A stretch of 43,237 nt of DNA from Betaproteobacteria bacterium. GTDB lineage: Bacteria; Pseudomonadota; Gammaproteobacteria; Burkholderiales; SG8-39. Position numbers and translations under genes: made by a program. Location of the stretch: positions 1 to 43,237 of the forward strand of contig SCUF01000022.1 in the NCBI GenBank assembly GCA_004298325.1, read 5' to 3'. Below the pieces are notes generated by a model that worked only from the letters and a program-made list of their open reading frames with translations, was not told the DNA's origin and made no database searches. This document shows positions 17,241 to 24,055 of the stretch, in pieces (the stretch's first letter is position 1; each line of letters starts with the position of its first letter).

Positions 17241-18163
17241 GGCTTCTCGTGCACCAGGTCGACGAAGATGTCTTCCAGCGAGCTTTGCGTCGTGTGCAGG
17301 TCCCGGCAAGCGATCCCGGCCGCGCCGAGGTCGCGCAGCAGCCCCGCGATCCCGCCGCGCCCGGCCTGCGCGTCATAGGTATAGACGAGCTCGCGGCCGC
17401 CCGCCGCCAGCGTCAGGCGATAGGCGGCGAGTTGCGGCGGGATCGCGCCGAGCGGCTCCGCGAGTTGCAGCGTCAGCTCCTTCTTGCCGAGCTTGCGCAT
17501 GAGTTCGGCCTTCTCCTCGACCAGGATGATCTCGCCCTTGCTGATCACGCCGATCCGGTCGGCCATCAGCTCGGCCTCCTCGATGTAGTGCGTCGTCAGG
17601 ATGATCGTGACGCCCGAGTCGCGCAGCTCGCGCACCGCCTGCCACATGCCCTGGCGCAGCTCGACGTCGACGCCCGCGGTCGGCTCGTCGAGGAACAGCA
17701 CCTTCGGCTCGTGCGCCAGCGCCTTGGCGATCAGCACGCGGCGCTTCATGCCGCCCGAGAGCGTCATGATCATGCTGTCCCTGCGGTCCCAGAGCGAAAG
17801 CTCCCGCAGCACCTTCTCGATCAGCGCCGGGTCGGCCGGCCTGCCGAACAGCCCGCGGGTGAAGCTGACCGTCGCCCACACGTTTTCGAAGGCGTTGGTG
17901 GTGAGCTCCTGCGGCACGAGGCCGATCAGCGCCCGCGTCGCGCGGTAGTGCTTCACGATGTCGTGCCCGTCGACCGTGACGGTGCCCTGCGAGGGCGTCA
18001 CGATGCCGCAGATGATGTTGATCAGCGTCGTCTTGCCGGCGCCGTTCGGGCCGAGCAGCGCGAAGATCTCGCCGCGGCGGATCTCGAGGTCGATGCGCCC
18101 GAGCGCCCGCAGGCCGCCGGCATAGGTCTTGGACAGCCCGCGGATGGAAATGATCGAAGACAA
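17237..18163 (-). CDS. ABC transporter ATP-binding protein (YadG/NodI-like)
   Basis: The 308-residue ATPase has Walker [10 protein letters not shown] (38-46), a Q-loop (LVPQE), the signature LSGGM (135-139), Walker [13 protein letters not shown] and the switch histidine in TTHYIEEAE. The roughly 80-residue C-terminal extension is usual in the DrrA/NodI/YadG branch. The only start in a sensible place is TTG at 18163. It is the first gene of a two-gene exporter operon and is divergent from the small ABM-domain gene. Confidence 0.92.
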   Translation of the reverse strand: MSSIISIRGLSKTYAGGLRALGRIDLEIRRGEIFALLGPNGAGKTTLINIICGIVTPSQGTVTVDGHDIVKHYRATRALIGLVPQELTTNAFENVWATVSFTRGLFGRPADPALIEKVLRELSLWDRRDSMIMTLSGGMKRRVLIAKALAHEPKVLFLDEPTAGVDVELRQGMWQAVRELRDSGVTIILTTHYIEEAELMADRIGVISKGEIILVEEKAELMRKLGKKELTLQLAEPLGAIPPQLAAYRLTLAAGGRELVYTYDAQAGRGGIAGLLRDLGAAGIACRDLHTTQSSLEDIFVDLVHEKP

Positions 18164-18230
18164 TGGAGGGTGGCGCCGGCTGCAATTCTATCCGCAAGCT
18201 TCCCTGTTATCATGGGCTTGGAGATCGCCG

Positions 18231-18518
18231 ATGAACTTTGTCCTCATCGTCAACATTCGCGTCACCCCGGAAAACGTCGAGGCCTTCCTGCAGAAGCTCG
18301 CCGACAACGCGCGCGAGGCGCGCAAGGAGCCGGGCTGCAGGCAGTTCGAGGTGCTGGTCGATCCGAAGGACCGCACGAAGATCGTCCTGTTCGAGGTCTA
18401 CGAGGACGAGCGCGCGTTCGAAAGCCACCAGCAGACGCCGCACTTCAGGAAGTATCTCGCCGAGGCGGTGCCGCTGCTCGCCTCGCGCGAGCGCCAGGTG
18501 ATGACCCGGGCCTTCTAG
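18231..18518 (+). CDS. ABM-domain (antibiotic biosynthesis monooxygenase) protein, YgiN-like
   Basis: This 95-residue single-domain protein has the ABM ferredoxin-like pattern: NFVLIVNIRVTPEN, EPGCRQFEV, and YEDERAFESHQQTPHF. Family members are dimeric cytoplasmic proteins; some are cofactor-free quinol monooxygenases and others degrade heme or act on polyketides. The ATG at 18231 restores the standard N-terminus. It lies between the divergent ABC exporter and the WYL regulator gene. Confidence 0.85.
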   Translation: MNFVLIVNIRVTPENVEAFLQKLADNAREARKEPGCRQFEVLVDPKDRTKIVLFEVYEDERAFESHQQTPHFRKYLAEAVPLLASRERQVMTRAF

Positions 18519-18553
18519 GCCGGGCGCCGGGCGAGAGATCCGCGAGGCCGGGG

Positions 18554-19519
18554 ATGGACCGCCTCGAGCGCTTCTACAGGATCGACCAGCTGCTGCAGGG
18601 CGGCCGCAGCGTGTCCTTCGCGCGCCTGATGGACTCACTCGGCGTTTCGCGCGCGCAGTTGAAGCGCGACCTCGCCTACATGAAGGATCGCTTCAACGCG
18701 CCGATCGAGTACCACCGCGACTCGAACGGCTACCGCTTCGGCGTGCCGCGCCTGGGGCCGCGCTACGAGCTGCCGGGGCTGTGGTTCTCGCCCGCGGAGA
18801 TCTACGCGCTCCTCACCATGCAGCAACTGCTGGAGAACCTGCAGCCGGGGCTTCTGGCACCGCACGTCAAGCCCTTGCTCGCGCGCCTCTCGGCGATCCT
18901 CGGCTCGGGGGAGCATTCGCCCGAGGACGTGGCGAAGCGCGTGCGCGTGCTGCGCCAGGCGGCGCGCGAGCTGAAGCACGAGCATTTCGCGCTCGTGGCG
19001 CAGGCGACCCTCAACCGCCGGCGGCTGAGAATCGCCCACTACAACCGCATGGAGGACCGCGCCACCGAGCGCGAGATCTCGCCGCAGCGCCTCGTGCACT
19101 ATCGCGACAACTGGTACGTGGACGCCTGGTGCCATCTGAGAAACGGCCTGCGCAGCTTCTCGATCGACGCCATCAGAAGCGCCGAGCTGCTCGCTGATAA
19201 AGCGAGGGACGTGGCGAAGGCGGAGCTCGACGAGTACATGAAGAGCGGCTACGGCATCTTCTCCGGCAAGGACGTCTCCTGGGCGAAGCTCAGGTTCTCG
19301 CCGCTCGCTGCGCGCTGGGTGGCGCTGCAGAAATGGCACTCGAAGCAAAAGGGCTCGTTCGAGGCGGACGGCCGCTACCGACTCGAGCTGCCGTACGCGG
19401 ACGACCGCGAGCTCGTCATGGACATCCTCAAGCACGGGCCGGACGTCGAGGTGCTCGCGCCGCCGGAGCTGCGCGCGCGGGTGCGCGAGCGGCTGAAAGG
19501 CGCGCTGAGGCAATACTGA
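18554..19519 (+). CDS. WYL-domain transcriptional regulator with N-terminal HTH
   Basis: The 321-residue protein begins with a DeoR/HTH_11-like helix-turn-helix (RFYRIDQLL, SFARLMDSLGVSRAQLKRDLAYM). A WYL domain follows (PQRLVHYRDNWYVDAWCH, RSFSIDAIRSAEL), then the C-terminal WCX extension. WYL proteins sense nucleic acids or ligands and often control DNA-damage or defence genes. Here the next genes downstream are a nuclease-like protein and a toxin-antitoxin pair. No direct regulatory link can be shown. Confidence 0.9.
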   Translation: MDRLERFYRIDQLLQGGRSVSFARLMDSLGVSRAQLKRDLAYMKDRFNAPIEYHRDSNGYRFGVPRLGPRYELPGLWFSPAEIYALLTMQQLLENLQPGLLAPHVKPLLARLSAILGSGEHSPEDVAKRVRVLRQAARELKHEHFALVAQATLNRRRLRIAHYNRMEDRATEREISPQRLVHYRDNWYVDAWCHLRNGLRSFSIDAIRSAELLADKARDVAKAELDEYMKSGYGIFSGKDVSWAKLRFSPLAARWVALQKWHSKQKGSFEADGRYRLELPYADDRELVMDILKHGPDVEVLAPPELRARVRERLKGALRQY

Positions 19520-19526
19520 GCGGGCG

Positions 19527-19548
19527 GGCTCACGCCAGGAGCCACCAC
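19527..19548 (+). repeat. 22-bp hairpin repeat, copy A
   Basis: GGCTCACGCC-AG-GAGCCACCAC differs from the copy at 20806-20827 at only two adjacent positions. It forms a GGCTC/GAGCC stem with a seven-base loop and lies seven bases after the WYL gene stop. No T-tract follows, so it is not a classical intrinsic terminator. Confidence 0.6.
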
Positions 19549-19555
19549 TACCGGC

Positions 19556-19642
19556 ATGCTGCGCGCCATGATCCCGCTCGACCTCGCGATCGCGCTCTCG
19601 CCTTTTCTCCTCATGGGCATCCTCTGGCTGATGAGCGAATGA
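19556..19642 (+). CDS. Tiny membrane-peptide ORF upstream of the thermonuclease-like gene
   Basis: This ORF encodes 28 residues, mostly one hydrophobic helix (IPLDLAIALSPFLLMGILW), ending MSE. Its TGA overlaps the next gene's ATG (ATGA), so it could act as a coupled leader peptide or a small membrane protein. A second ATG at 19568 is a possible start. No good ribosome-binding site is visible, which lowers confidence. It begins seven bases after hairpin repeat copy A. Confidence 0.4.
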   Translation: MLRAMIPLDLAIALSPFLLMGILWLMSE

Positions 19643-19992
19643 GGCGTGGCGCGCTTCGCGTCGTACTCTGCCTCGCGCTCGTTGCGGCGGGCACCCTCGC
19701 TCCGTTTCCCGCGGAGTCCGCCACGCGCTGCCGCGCGCTCGACGGCGATACGGTGCGCTGCGGGCGCGAGCGCATCCGCCTGCGCGACGTTCACGCACCC
19801 GAGCGCGGCGAGCCGGGGGCGGACGCCCAGCGCCGCGCGCTGCAACGCCAACTCGACGCGGGCGACGTGAAGATCCGCCGCCGCGGCAAGGACGATTACG
19901 GCCGCACGCTCGGCGATCTCTACGTCAACGGCCGCAAGGTGCGGCAGTCGGACATCGGGCCGCGCGGCGGGCGCGGGGCGCGCGCGAGGTAG
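19639..19992 (+). CDS. Thermonuclease (SNase)-like exported protein
   Basis: The 117-residue protein has a signal peptide (to about residue 27, ending FPAESA) followed by a compact staphylococcal-nuclease-like domain. Visible motifs are ALDGDTVRC, IRLRDVHAPERGE and DDYGRTLGDLYVNG. These hold the conserved aspartate, the two arginines and the glutamate expected for Ca-dependent phosphodiester cleavage. It is shorter than typical SNase domains, with an arginine/glycine-rich tail after DIGPRGG, so activity is uncertain. The export signal suggests a periplasmic or secreted nuclease. Confidence 0.75.
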   Translation: MRRGALRVVLCLALVAAGTLAPFPAESATRCRALDGDTVRCGRERIRLRDVHAPERGEPGADAQRRALQRQLDAGDVKIRRRGKDDYGRTLGDLYVNGRKVRQSDIGPRGGRGARAR

Positions 19993-20031
19993 GTCCTCCC
20001 GGTCGGATCGGCCGGGGCGCTTCTTCCCGAT

Positions 20032-20060
20032 GTGGCTACAAATGGCTATCATGTAGTCAC
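20032..20060 (+). promoter_or_regulatory. Imperfect dyad upstream of the Phd/PIN module
   Basis: GTGGCTAC (20032-20039) and GTAGTCAC (20053-20060) pair with one mismatch around a 13-base centre. The centre contains a weak -10-like TATCAT (20047-20052). Its position 28 bases before the antitoxin ATG is typical of an autoregulatory operator for a toxin-antitoxin pair. Confidence 0.45.
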
Positions 20061-20088
20061 TTGGTGCGCCACGCAGGGAATCCTTTCG

Positions 20089-20364
20089 ATGAGCCAGATC
20101 ACCGTCAGCATCCGCGAGCTGAAGAGCCGCCTCAGCCATTATCTGCGCCTCACGCGGGCGGGGGGCGCGGTGGTGATCACGGACCGCGGCGTGCCGGTCG
20201 GGCGCATCGTCCCGGTCGGGCCGCGGCTCGAGGAGCGCCTCGCGTCGCTGCGGGCCGCCGGGCAGCTGCAGTGGAGCGGGCGCAGGCTCCGGGCCGCCAG
20301 GCCAGGGGCGCGGGTGCGCGGCCGGCGCAGCGTGGCGCGGCTCCTGGTCGAGGATCGCGGTTGA
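20089..20364 (+). CDS. Phd/YefM-family antitoxin
   Basis: The 91-residue protein starts with the classical Phd/YefM DNA-binding half (ITVSIRELKSRLSHYL, GGAVVITDRGVPVGRIVPV). A basic, variable C-terminal part follows, which in this family wraps the toxin. The ATG at 20089 is supported by the domain N-terminus, although the frame is open to 20032. The stop TGA overlaps the toxin's TTG start (TTGA), so the pair is translationally coupled with the antitoxin first. Confidence 0.88.
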   Translation: MSQITVSIRELKSRLSHYLRLTRAGGAVVITDRGVPVGRIVPVGPRLEERLASLRAAGQLQWSGRRLRAARPGARVRGRRSVARLLVEDRG

Positions 20365-20792
20365 TCGTCTATCTCGACGCCAGCGCCCTGGTGAAGCGCT
20401 ACGTCGCCGAGGCAGGCTCTTCTGAAGTCGGCGCATTGACGGACGCCGCCAGCGCGCTCGGCACTTCGATCGTCAGCCGCGCCGAGGTTTCCGCCGCGCT
20501 CGCCAGGGCGGTCCGGCTCAGAGTGCTGACACGGCCGGCGGGAACCGCGGCGCAGCGCGCGTTTGCCGGAGACTGGGCCGACCTGATCCGGGTTCAACTC
20601 GGCGAGCCGCTCGTCGCGCGCGCCGCATCCCTGGCGTGGGAGCACGGGCTGCGCGGCTACGATGCAGTTCATCTCGCAAGCGCGCTATGGTGGCGCGAAG
20701 CGGTCGGCGATGCCGTCACGGTGGCGACCTACGACCGGGAGTTGTGGCGCAGCGCACGGGCTGCGGGACTGGCTGTCTGGCCCGGACGCTGA
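20361..20792 (+). CDS. VapC-like PIN-domain toxin
   Basis: The 143-residue PIN-domain protein has the acidic metal-binding residues in their usual places: IVYLDASALVKRYV (D6), the SRAEVSAAL glutamate, GYDAVHLASAL and ATYDREL. Toxins of this type are Mg-dependent endoribonucleases, often acting on tRNA or rRNA. The start is the TTG at 20361, which overlaps the antitoxin stop. All catalytic positions are kept, so the module looks functional. Confidence 0.9.
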   Translation: MIVYLDASALVKRYVAEAGSSEVGALTDAASALGTSIVSRAEVSAALARAVRLRVLTRPAGTAAQRAFAGDWADLIRVQLGEPLVARAASLAWEHGLRGYDAVHLASALWWREAVGDAVTVATYDRELWRSARAAGLAVWPGR

Positions 20793-20804
20793 CCGGTGAC
20801 CCTC

Positions 20805-20827
20805 TGGCTCACGCCCTGAGCCACCAC
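20805..20827 (+). repeat. 22-bp hairpin repeat, copy B
   Basis: TGGCTCA (20805-20811), a CGCCC loop and TGAGCCA (20817-20823) form a perfect seven-base stem, followed by CCAC. The core 20806-20827 matches copy A at 20 of 22 positions. It begins 12 bases after the toxin stop and lies before a small membrane ORF, as copy A does. Confidence 0.6.
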
Positions 20828-20877
20828 CGCGCGCACAATGCCCGCCTTGGGCGTACGGCCCGGTCGCGGAGGCGGCG

Positions 20878-21045
20878 ATGGAAGACGACGCGGAGCTGCG
20901 GGACGCCCTGGACGCGGCGGCAAAGGTGCAATGCGCGCGCGCCGTCGCGACCGGCTGCTTCTGGCCGTTCGTCAAGGGCATCCTGATCGGCTTGGGGCTG
21001 ATCATCCTGCTGCTCGTCTATGGCCCCTATCTGATCGGGCGCTAG
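20878..21045 (+). CDS. Small single-pass membrane protein of unknown function
   Basis: The 55-residue ORF has a GGAG ribosome-binding site about six bases upstream. An acidic N-terminus (MEDDAELRDALDAAAK) is followed by two cysteines and one strong transmembrane helix (GILIGLGLIILLLVYGPYLIG). The hydrophobic pattern and the ribosome-binding site make it likely to be real. I do not recognise the family. It is not obviously linked to the preceding toxin-antitoxin pair. Confidence 0.6.
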   Translation: MEDDAELRDALDAAAKVQCARAVATGCFWPFVKGILIGLGLIILLLVYGPYLIGR

Positions 21046-21136
21046 TTCGGCGGGCGGCGGTATTGCGACTTTGGTCTGATGCGGGGGAGGCGTTCGTCGG
21101 TCAGACTCGAGGGCGGGAGATTTTGCAGCGAGTCGG

Positions 21137-21180
21137 GATCGCAATTGCGATCAAGGTCAAGAATTGTGACGTTGGACGTC
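21137..21180. promoter_or_regulatory. Palindrome and hairpin upstream of the DUF2130 gene
   Basis: GATCGCAATTGCGATC (21137-21152) is a perfect 16-base palindrome. It is followed by GACGT-TGG-ACGTC (21168-21180), a five-base inverted repeat. They lie 65-108 bases upstream of the DUF2130 start in an otherwise empty gap (21046-21244). An operator is possible; I cannot name a binding protein. Confidence 0.4.
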
Positions 21181-21244
21181 GTTCTGCTTCAGCTGTAAGC
21201 CACGCAGATGGCAATAATGACTAGTCGCGACATTTGGAGCCCGA

Positions 21245-22438
21245 ATGACCCGCCCCATCATCCTCGACGCCGCCGAGCCGATCGCCTGCCCGAAGTGCGC
21301 CCATACGTTCCCGCTTACGGAGGGGATTTCGCGCCAGACCATCGAGCGCTACGCGGAGGACTTCGAACGCAGCTTCGCCGAGCGCAGGCAAGCGCTGGAA
21401 GCCGAGCTCGCCGCCGAGGCCAAGCGCCGCGCCGAGCGCGCGGCGCGCGAGCAGTACGAGACCGAGGTCAAGGCGATGAAGGAGGCGCTCGCCGCGAAGG
21501 AGGGGGTCCTCTCCAATTTGCGCAACGGCGAGCTCGAGCTGCGGCGGCTGCTGCGCGAGGCCGAGGAAAAGCGCCAGGGCCAGGAGCTCGAATACCAGCG
21601 CAAGCTCGATGCCGAGCGGAAAACCATCGAGGAGCGGGCGCGCGCTTCGGCCGGCGAGGAGTTCGGCCGGCGCGAGGCGCAGTACAAGGCGCAGCTCGAG
21701 TCCGCGCAGCGCGAGGCCGCGGATCTGAAGCGCAAGCTCGAGCAGGGCTCGCAGCAGACGCAAGGGGAGGCGCTGGAGCTGGGGCTGGAGATCATGCTGC
21801 GCAGCTCATTTCCCATGGATTCCCTCGATCCGGTGCCGAAGGGCGTGACCGGGGCGGACATGCTGCAACGCGTGTGCGCGCCGTCGGGGCAGGTGTGCGG
21901 CACGATCGTCTGGGAGGCGAAGCAGACCAAGAACTGGCAGCCCGCCTGGATCCAGAAGCTGAAGGACGACCAGCACAAGGTCGGGGCGGAGATCGCGGTG
22001 CTCGTGACCACCGCCATGCCGAAGGACTCGCGCGAGCCGTTCGTGCGCGAGGGCGACGTCTGGGTGACGCGCTTCGAGGCGGCGCGGCCGCTCGCCGAGG
22101 CGCTGCGCGGCACGCTGCTCGAGATGCACAAGCTGCGGCAGGCGAACAGCGGGCGCAGCGAGAAGATGGCGCTGCTCTACAACTACATCTGCAGCCCCCA
22201 GTTCGCGCAACGGGTCAAAGCCGTGGTGGATGGGTTCGAGGCCATGCGCCAGGATCTCGAGGCGGAGCGGAACGCGATGATCCGGATCTGGAAGAAGCGC
22301 GAGGCGCAGCTCACGCGACTGACGGGCGGGATGCTGGGGGTGGTGGGGGACCTGCAGGGGATCGGGCAGGAGGCGGTGCCGCAGCTGGGCGGGATTGCGG
22401 AGTTGCCGACCGGTGAAAAATTGGATCCGTCAACGTGA
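21245..22438 (+). CDS. DUF2130 protein, coiled coil plus PD-(D/E)XK-like domain
   Basis: The 397-residue protein has an N-terminal Cys pair (ACPKC, C15 and C18). A long highly charged coiled coil (about residues 30-185) leads to the DUF2130 core, with ELGLEIMLRSSFPMDSLDPVPKGVTGAD and TIVWEAKQTKNW. The E224-x-K226 motif, with the upstream acidic residues, resembles a restriction-like nuclease active site, as proposed for this family. A second short helical region follows. DUF2130 genes are widespread and often lie near mobile or defence DNA, but the biological role is not established. Here it borders the decay island. Confidence 0.88.
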   Translation: MTRPIILDAAEPIACPKCAHTFPLTEGISRQTIERYAEDFERSFAERRQALEAELAAEAKRRAERAAREQYETEVKAMKEALAAKEGVLSNLRNGELELRRLLREAEEKRQGQELEYQRKLDAERKTIEERARASAGEEFGRREAQYKAQLESAQREAADLKRKLEQGSQQTQGEALELGLEIMLRSSFPMDSLDPVPKGVTGADMLQRVCAPSGQVCGTIVWEAKQTKNWQPAWIQKLKDDQHKVGAEIAVLVTTAMPKDSREPFVREGDVWVTRFEAARPLAEALRGTLLEMHKLRQANSGRSEKMALLYNYICSPQFAQRVKAVVDGFEAMRQDLEAERNAMIRIWKKREAQLTRLTGGMLGVVGDLQGIGQEAVPQLGGIAELPTGEKLDPST

Positions 22439-22515
22439 GAGTCCGGCGCGTCATCGCATTCGAAGCGTGGCGAATCGCTGACCGTGACCACTTCGCATGC
22501 CGTTGACCGTCTAAT

Positions 22516-22532
22516 CACAAACAGGGTTTGTG
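22516..22532. other. Perfect short hairpin in the gap after the DUF2130 gene
   Basis: CACAAAC (22516-22522), AGG, GTTTGTG (22526-22532) form a perfect seven-base stem with a three-base loop and no T-tract. It is in a gene-free, lower-GC gap (22439-22640). It could be a weak terminator or a relic of recombination. Confidence 0.35.
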
Positions 22533-22640
22533 TGATGCGTTTGACTGGATCCGAGCGACATGCCTTGTGGCTGATTAGGACACAACGGGACCTGCAGCTG
22601 AATGGCGCTCGCTGTGCATAGCGTACTGAATCAGGGAACA

Positions 22641-22910
22641 TTAAGCGAAGAGAGACGACCCCTCGTTCCCTTCCTGCAGGACACCCGATTTCAGTTCAAT
22701 GACAGGCATCCGCTCCGAGGGCGCGACGACAATGAAGTCGATCTCGCCGAACGCCGACAGGCCGCCCTCGATCTGGGTCCAGTGAACGCCATGGTAGACC
22801 GTGCAGGAATCCGGCAACGCATCCGCAAGCAGCGTGAGCGTCTCCAGTTCGCGTTCGGCGGAGCCGGTAGCACGCAATTCGCGCCAGCCGGAAGGGATGA
22901 TGCGGGCCAT
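22641..22910 (-). pseudogene. Truncated NERD-domain protein (N-terminal part of a helicase-type protein)
   Basis: The 89-residue frame begins MARIIPSGWREL and continues through CTVYHGVHWTQIEGG and AFGEIDFIVVAP to VIELKSG. This is the start of a nuclease-related (NERD) domain, with its E-I-D and E-x-K residues. In the family this N-terminus precedes several hundred residues of superfamily I helicase. Here it stops after LQEGNEGSSLFA, and no helicase motifs appear downstream. It is best read as a deletion remnant, although a short stand-alone protein cannot be excluded. Confidence 0.7.
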
Positions 22911-23012
22911 CGGTCAGGCGTTGTCCAGAGCGATACTCAAGCGTGCAGATGGCGCTGAACGTGCCGCTCGGTGAAGATGCCGCACTCGCGCGCCTTGCGC
23001 CTCCCGCGGCGC

Positions 23013-23324
23013 TCAGCGGCGCGCGCCGCTCTTGACACGTTTGCCCGTCGACGCGGCGGCGCGCCCTCCCAGATACTCCGGCAGTTCCTGGCGCAGCACC
23101 TGACGCAGGGTCTTTTCCGTAATTGGCTGGTCGGACCCGGACAGATACCGCCGGAGCGCCTCGTTCATCATGGTCTGATACCCGGTGCCCGCCCTGTCCG
23201 CCCGCGCGCGGAATTCCTCCAGCACGGCGTTGTCGATGAAGATCGAGATGCGCGTCTTGCCCTTCTGCGGAATGACCGCGCCGCGCCGGCCCTTGGAGAA
23301 ATCGTATTCAGCTCTCATAGTCAT
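23013..23324 (-). CDS. brnA: BrnA antitoxin
   Basis: The 103-residue protein matches BrnA. A basic N-terminus (AEYDFSKGRRGAV) is followed by a ribbon-helix-helix-like C-terminal half (RISIFIDNAVLEEFRARADRAGTGYQTMMNEALRRYL). The ATG at 23324 is favoured by an AGGA five bases upstream; an in-frame ATG at 23318 is possible. It overlaps the end of brnT by 17 bases, the usual toxin-first arrangement. BrnA neutralises BrnT and represses the operon. Confidence 0.88.
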   Translation of the reverse strand: MTMRAEYDFSKGRRGAVIPQKGKTRISIFIDNAVLEEFRARADRAGTGYQTMMNEALRRYLSGSDQPITEKTLRQVLRQELPEYLGGRAAASTGKRVKSGARR

Positions 23325-23574
23325 TGCGTTCCTTTGGCGTAGGGTGGCGCGCCGAGATCACGCGGCGCGCGTCGCCGCGCTCCGTCCAGACGACAACCAG
23401 CAATTCACCGGCATTGCCCATCCCGATCGTGATGAAGCGCTGTTCGTCCTTGGCATCGGCATCTTCAACAGTAACCGCGCGCGGATCCTGAAGTGCGCCT
23501 TCCGCATCCGCGAACGAGACCCCGTGCTTCCTGAGATTGAATGCTGCCTTCGCAGGATCGGACTCGAAGTGCAC
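23308..23574 (-). CDS. brnT: BrnT toxin
   Basis: The 88-residue protein is a full-length BrnT, a RelE-like ribonuclease toxin. It starts with the family pattern FESDPAKAAFNLRKHGVSFADAE and ends RVISARHPTPKERNDYE, containing the conserved catalytic-type histidine, arginine and tyrosine residues. The start is GTG at 23574. A promoter-like pair lies immediately upstream, so the transcript may be leaderless or nearly so. It is co-transcribed with brnA. Confidence 0.9.
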   Translation of the reverse strand: MHFESDPAKAAFNLRKHGVSFADAEGALQDPRAVTVEDADAKDEQRFITIGMGNAGELLVVVWTERGDARRVISARHPTPKERNDYES

Positions 23575-23580
23575 GTGGTC

Positions 23581-23609
23581 ACTATATATATGTCATATGC
23601 ATTACGCAA
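23581..23609 (-). promoter_or_regulatory. Promoter-like element of brnTA
   Basis: On the minus strand TTGCGT (23609-23604) and TATAGT (23586-23581) are separated by 17 bases, inside an AT-rich TATATATA stretch. The -10 box matches five of six consensus positions and the -35 box is weak. Start of transcription would fall at about the GTG codon of brnT. Confidence 0.45.
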
Positions 23610-23703
23610 GAACTGCGCCGCGCGCGCTGCGCCCGTTCCCGGTGACCATGGCCGCGGCGCGGCCGGAATTGCACAAGTGCTGTATTGCAGGCAAGCTGCA
23701 GCC

Positions 23704-23946
23704 ATGAAGACCACCCTCACCGTCACGAACCGCGGCGCCATCACGCTCCCCGCACGGCTGCGTCGCGCGCTCGGCGTGAAGGCCGACGATCAGCTCATCG
23801 CGGAGACGACGCCAGAGGGCCTGCTGCTGCGGCCTGCGGCGACGCTGTCCATCGAGCTGTACGACGAACGGCGGATCCGCGAGTTCGCCGAAGCGGAAGC
23901 TGAGCTGGCGCAGGTGCTGCGCCGCCGGAAGAAGCCGGCTCGCTGA
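23704..23946 (+). CDS. AbrB/SpoVT-type (swapped-hairpin) antitoxin, orphan
   Basis: The 80-residue protein has the AbrB-like DNA-binding hairpin (TLTVTNRGAITLPARLRRALGVKADDQLIAE) followed by a helical toxin-binding tail (YDERRIREFAEAEAELAQVL). Such antitoxins normally precede a PIN-domain toxin. Immediately after the stop only a decayed toxin fragment remains (23956-24027), so the antitoxin is now an orphan. It is divergent from brnTA. Confidence 0.8.
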   Translation: MKTTLTVTNRGAITLPARLRRALGVKADDQLIAETTPEGLLLRPAATLSIELYDERRIREFAEAEAELAQVLRRRKKPAR

Positions 23947-23955
23947 GGGCTGCGC

Positions 23956-24027
23956 CTGCGGATCTTCCTCGAGGTGAAGTTCCTTTTCTCGGCGACCGAA
24001 GCGCTGCTACGCGAAGCGCTTACCTGA
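23956..24027 (+). pseudogene. Decayed PIN-domain toxin remnant
   Basis: Directly after the antitoxin, the same frame reads LRIFLEVKFLFSATEALLREAL and then stops. This resembles the N-terminus of PIN-family toxins (MRIFLDVNVLFSA type), but the metal-binding aspartate is glutamate, the following asparagine is lysine, and there is no ATG. Only about 23 codons survive. The rest of the toxin is missing, replaced by the end of the recD gene. Confidence 0.6.
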
Positions 24028-24036
24028 GCGTGCGCG

Positions 24037-24055
24037 AATTTACTCTGACCCCAAT
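24037..24055. repeat. Possible dispersed-repeat motif forming the end of recD
   Basis: AATTTACTCTGACCCCAAT overlaps the recD stop; on the minus strand TTGGGGTCAGAGTAA supplies the last residues (LGSE) and the TAA. It is AT-richer than its surroundings. It resembles REP-like sequences I recall from proteobacterial genomes, which I cannot verify here. Confidence 0.35.

Noticed and set aside
22183-22641. Minus-strand open frame across the end of the DUF2130 gene and the following gap
   Set aside because: It overlaps the conserved C-terminal part of the DUF2130 protein antisense and shows no domain.
22439-24040. Insertion sequence or CRISPR array in the accessory island
   Set aside because: No transposase motif, terminal inverted repeats with target duplication, or regularly spaced repeats were seen.
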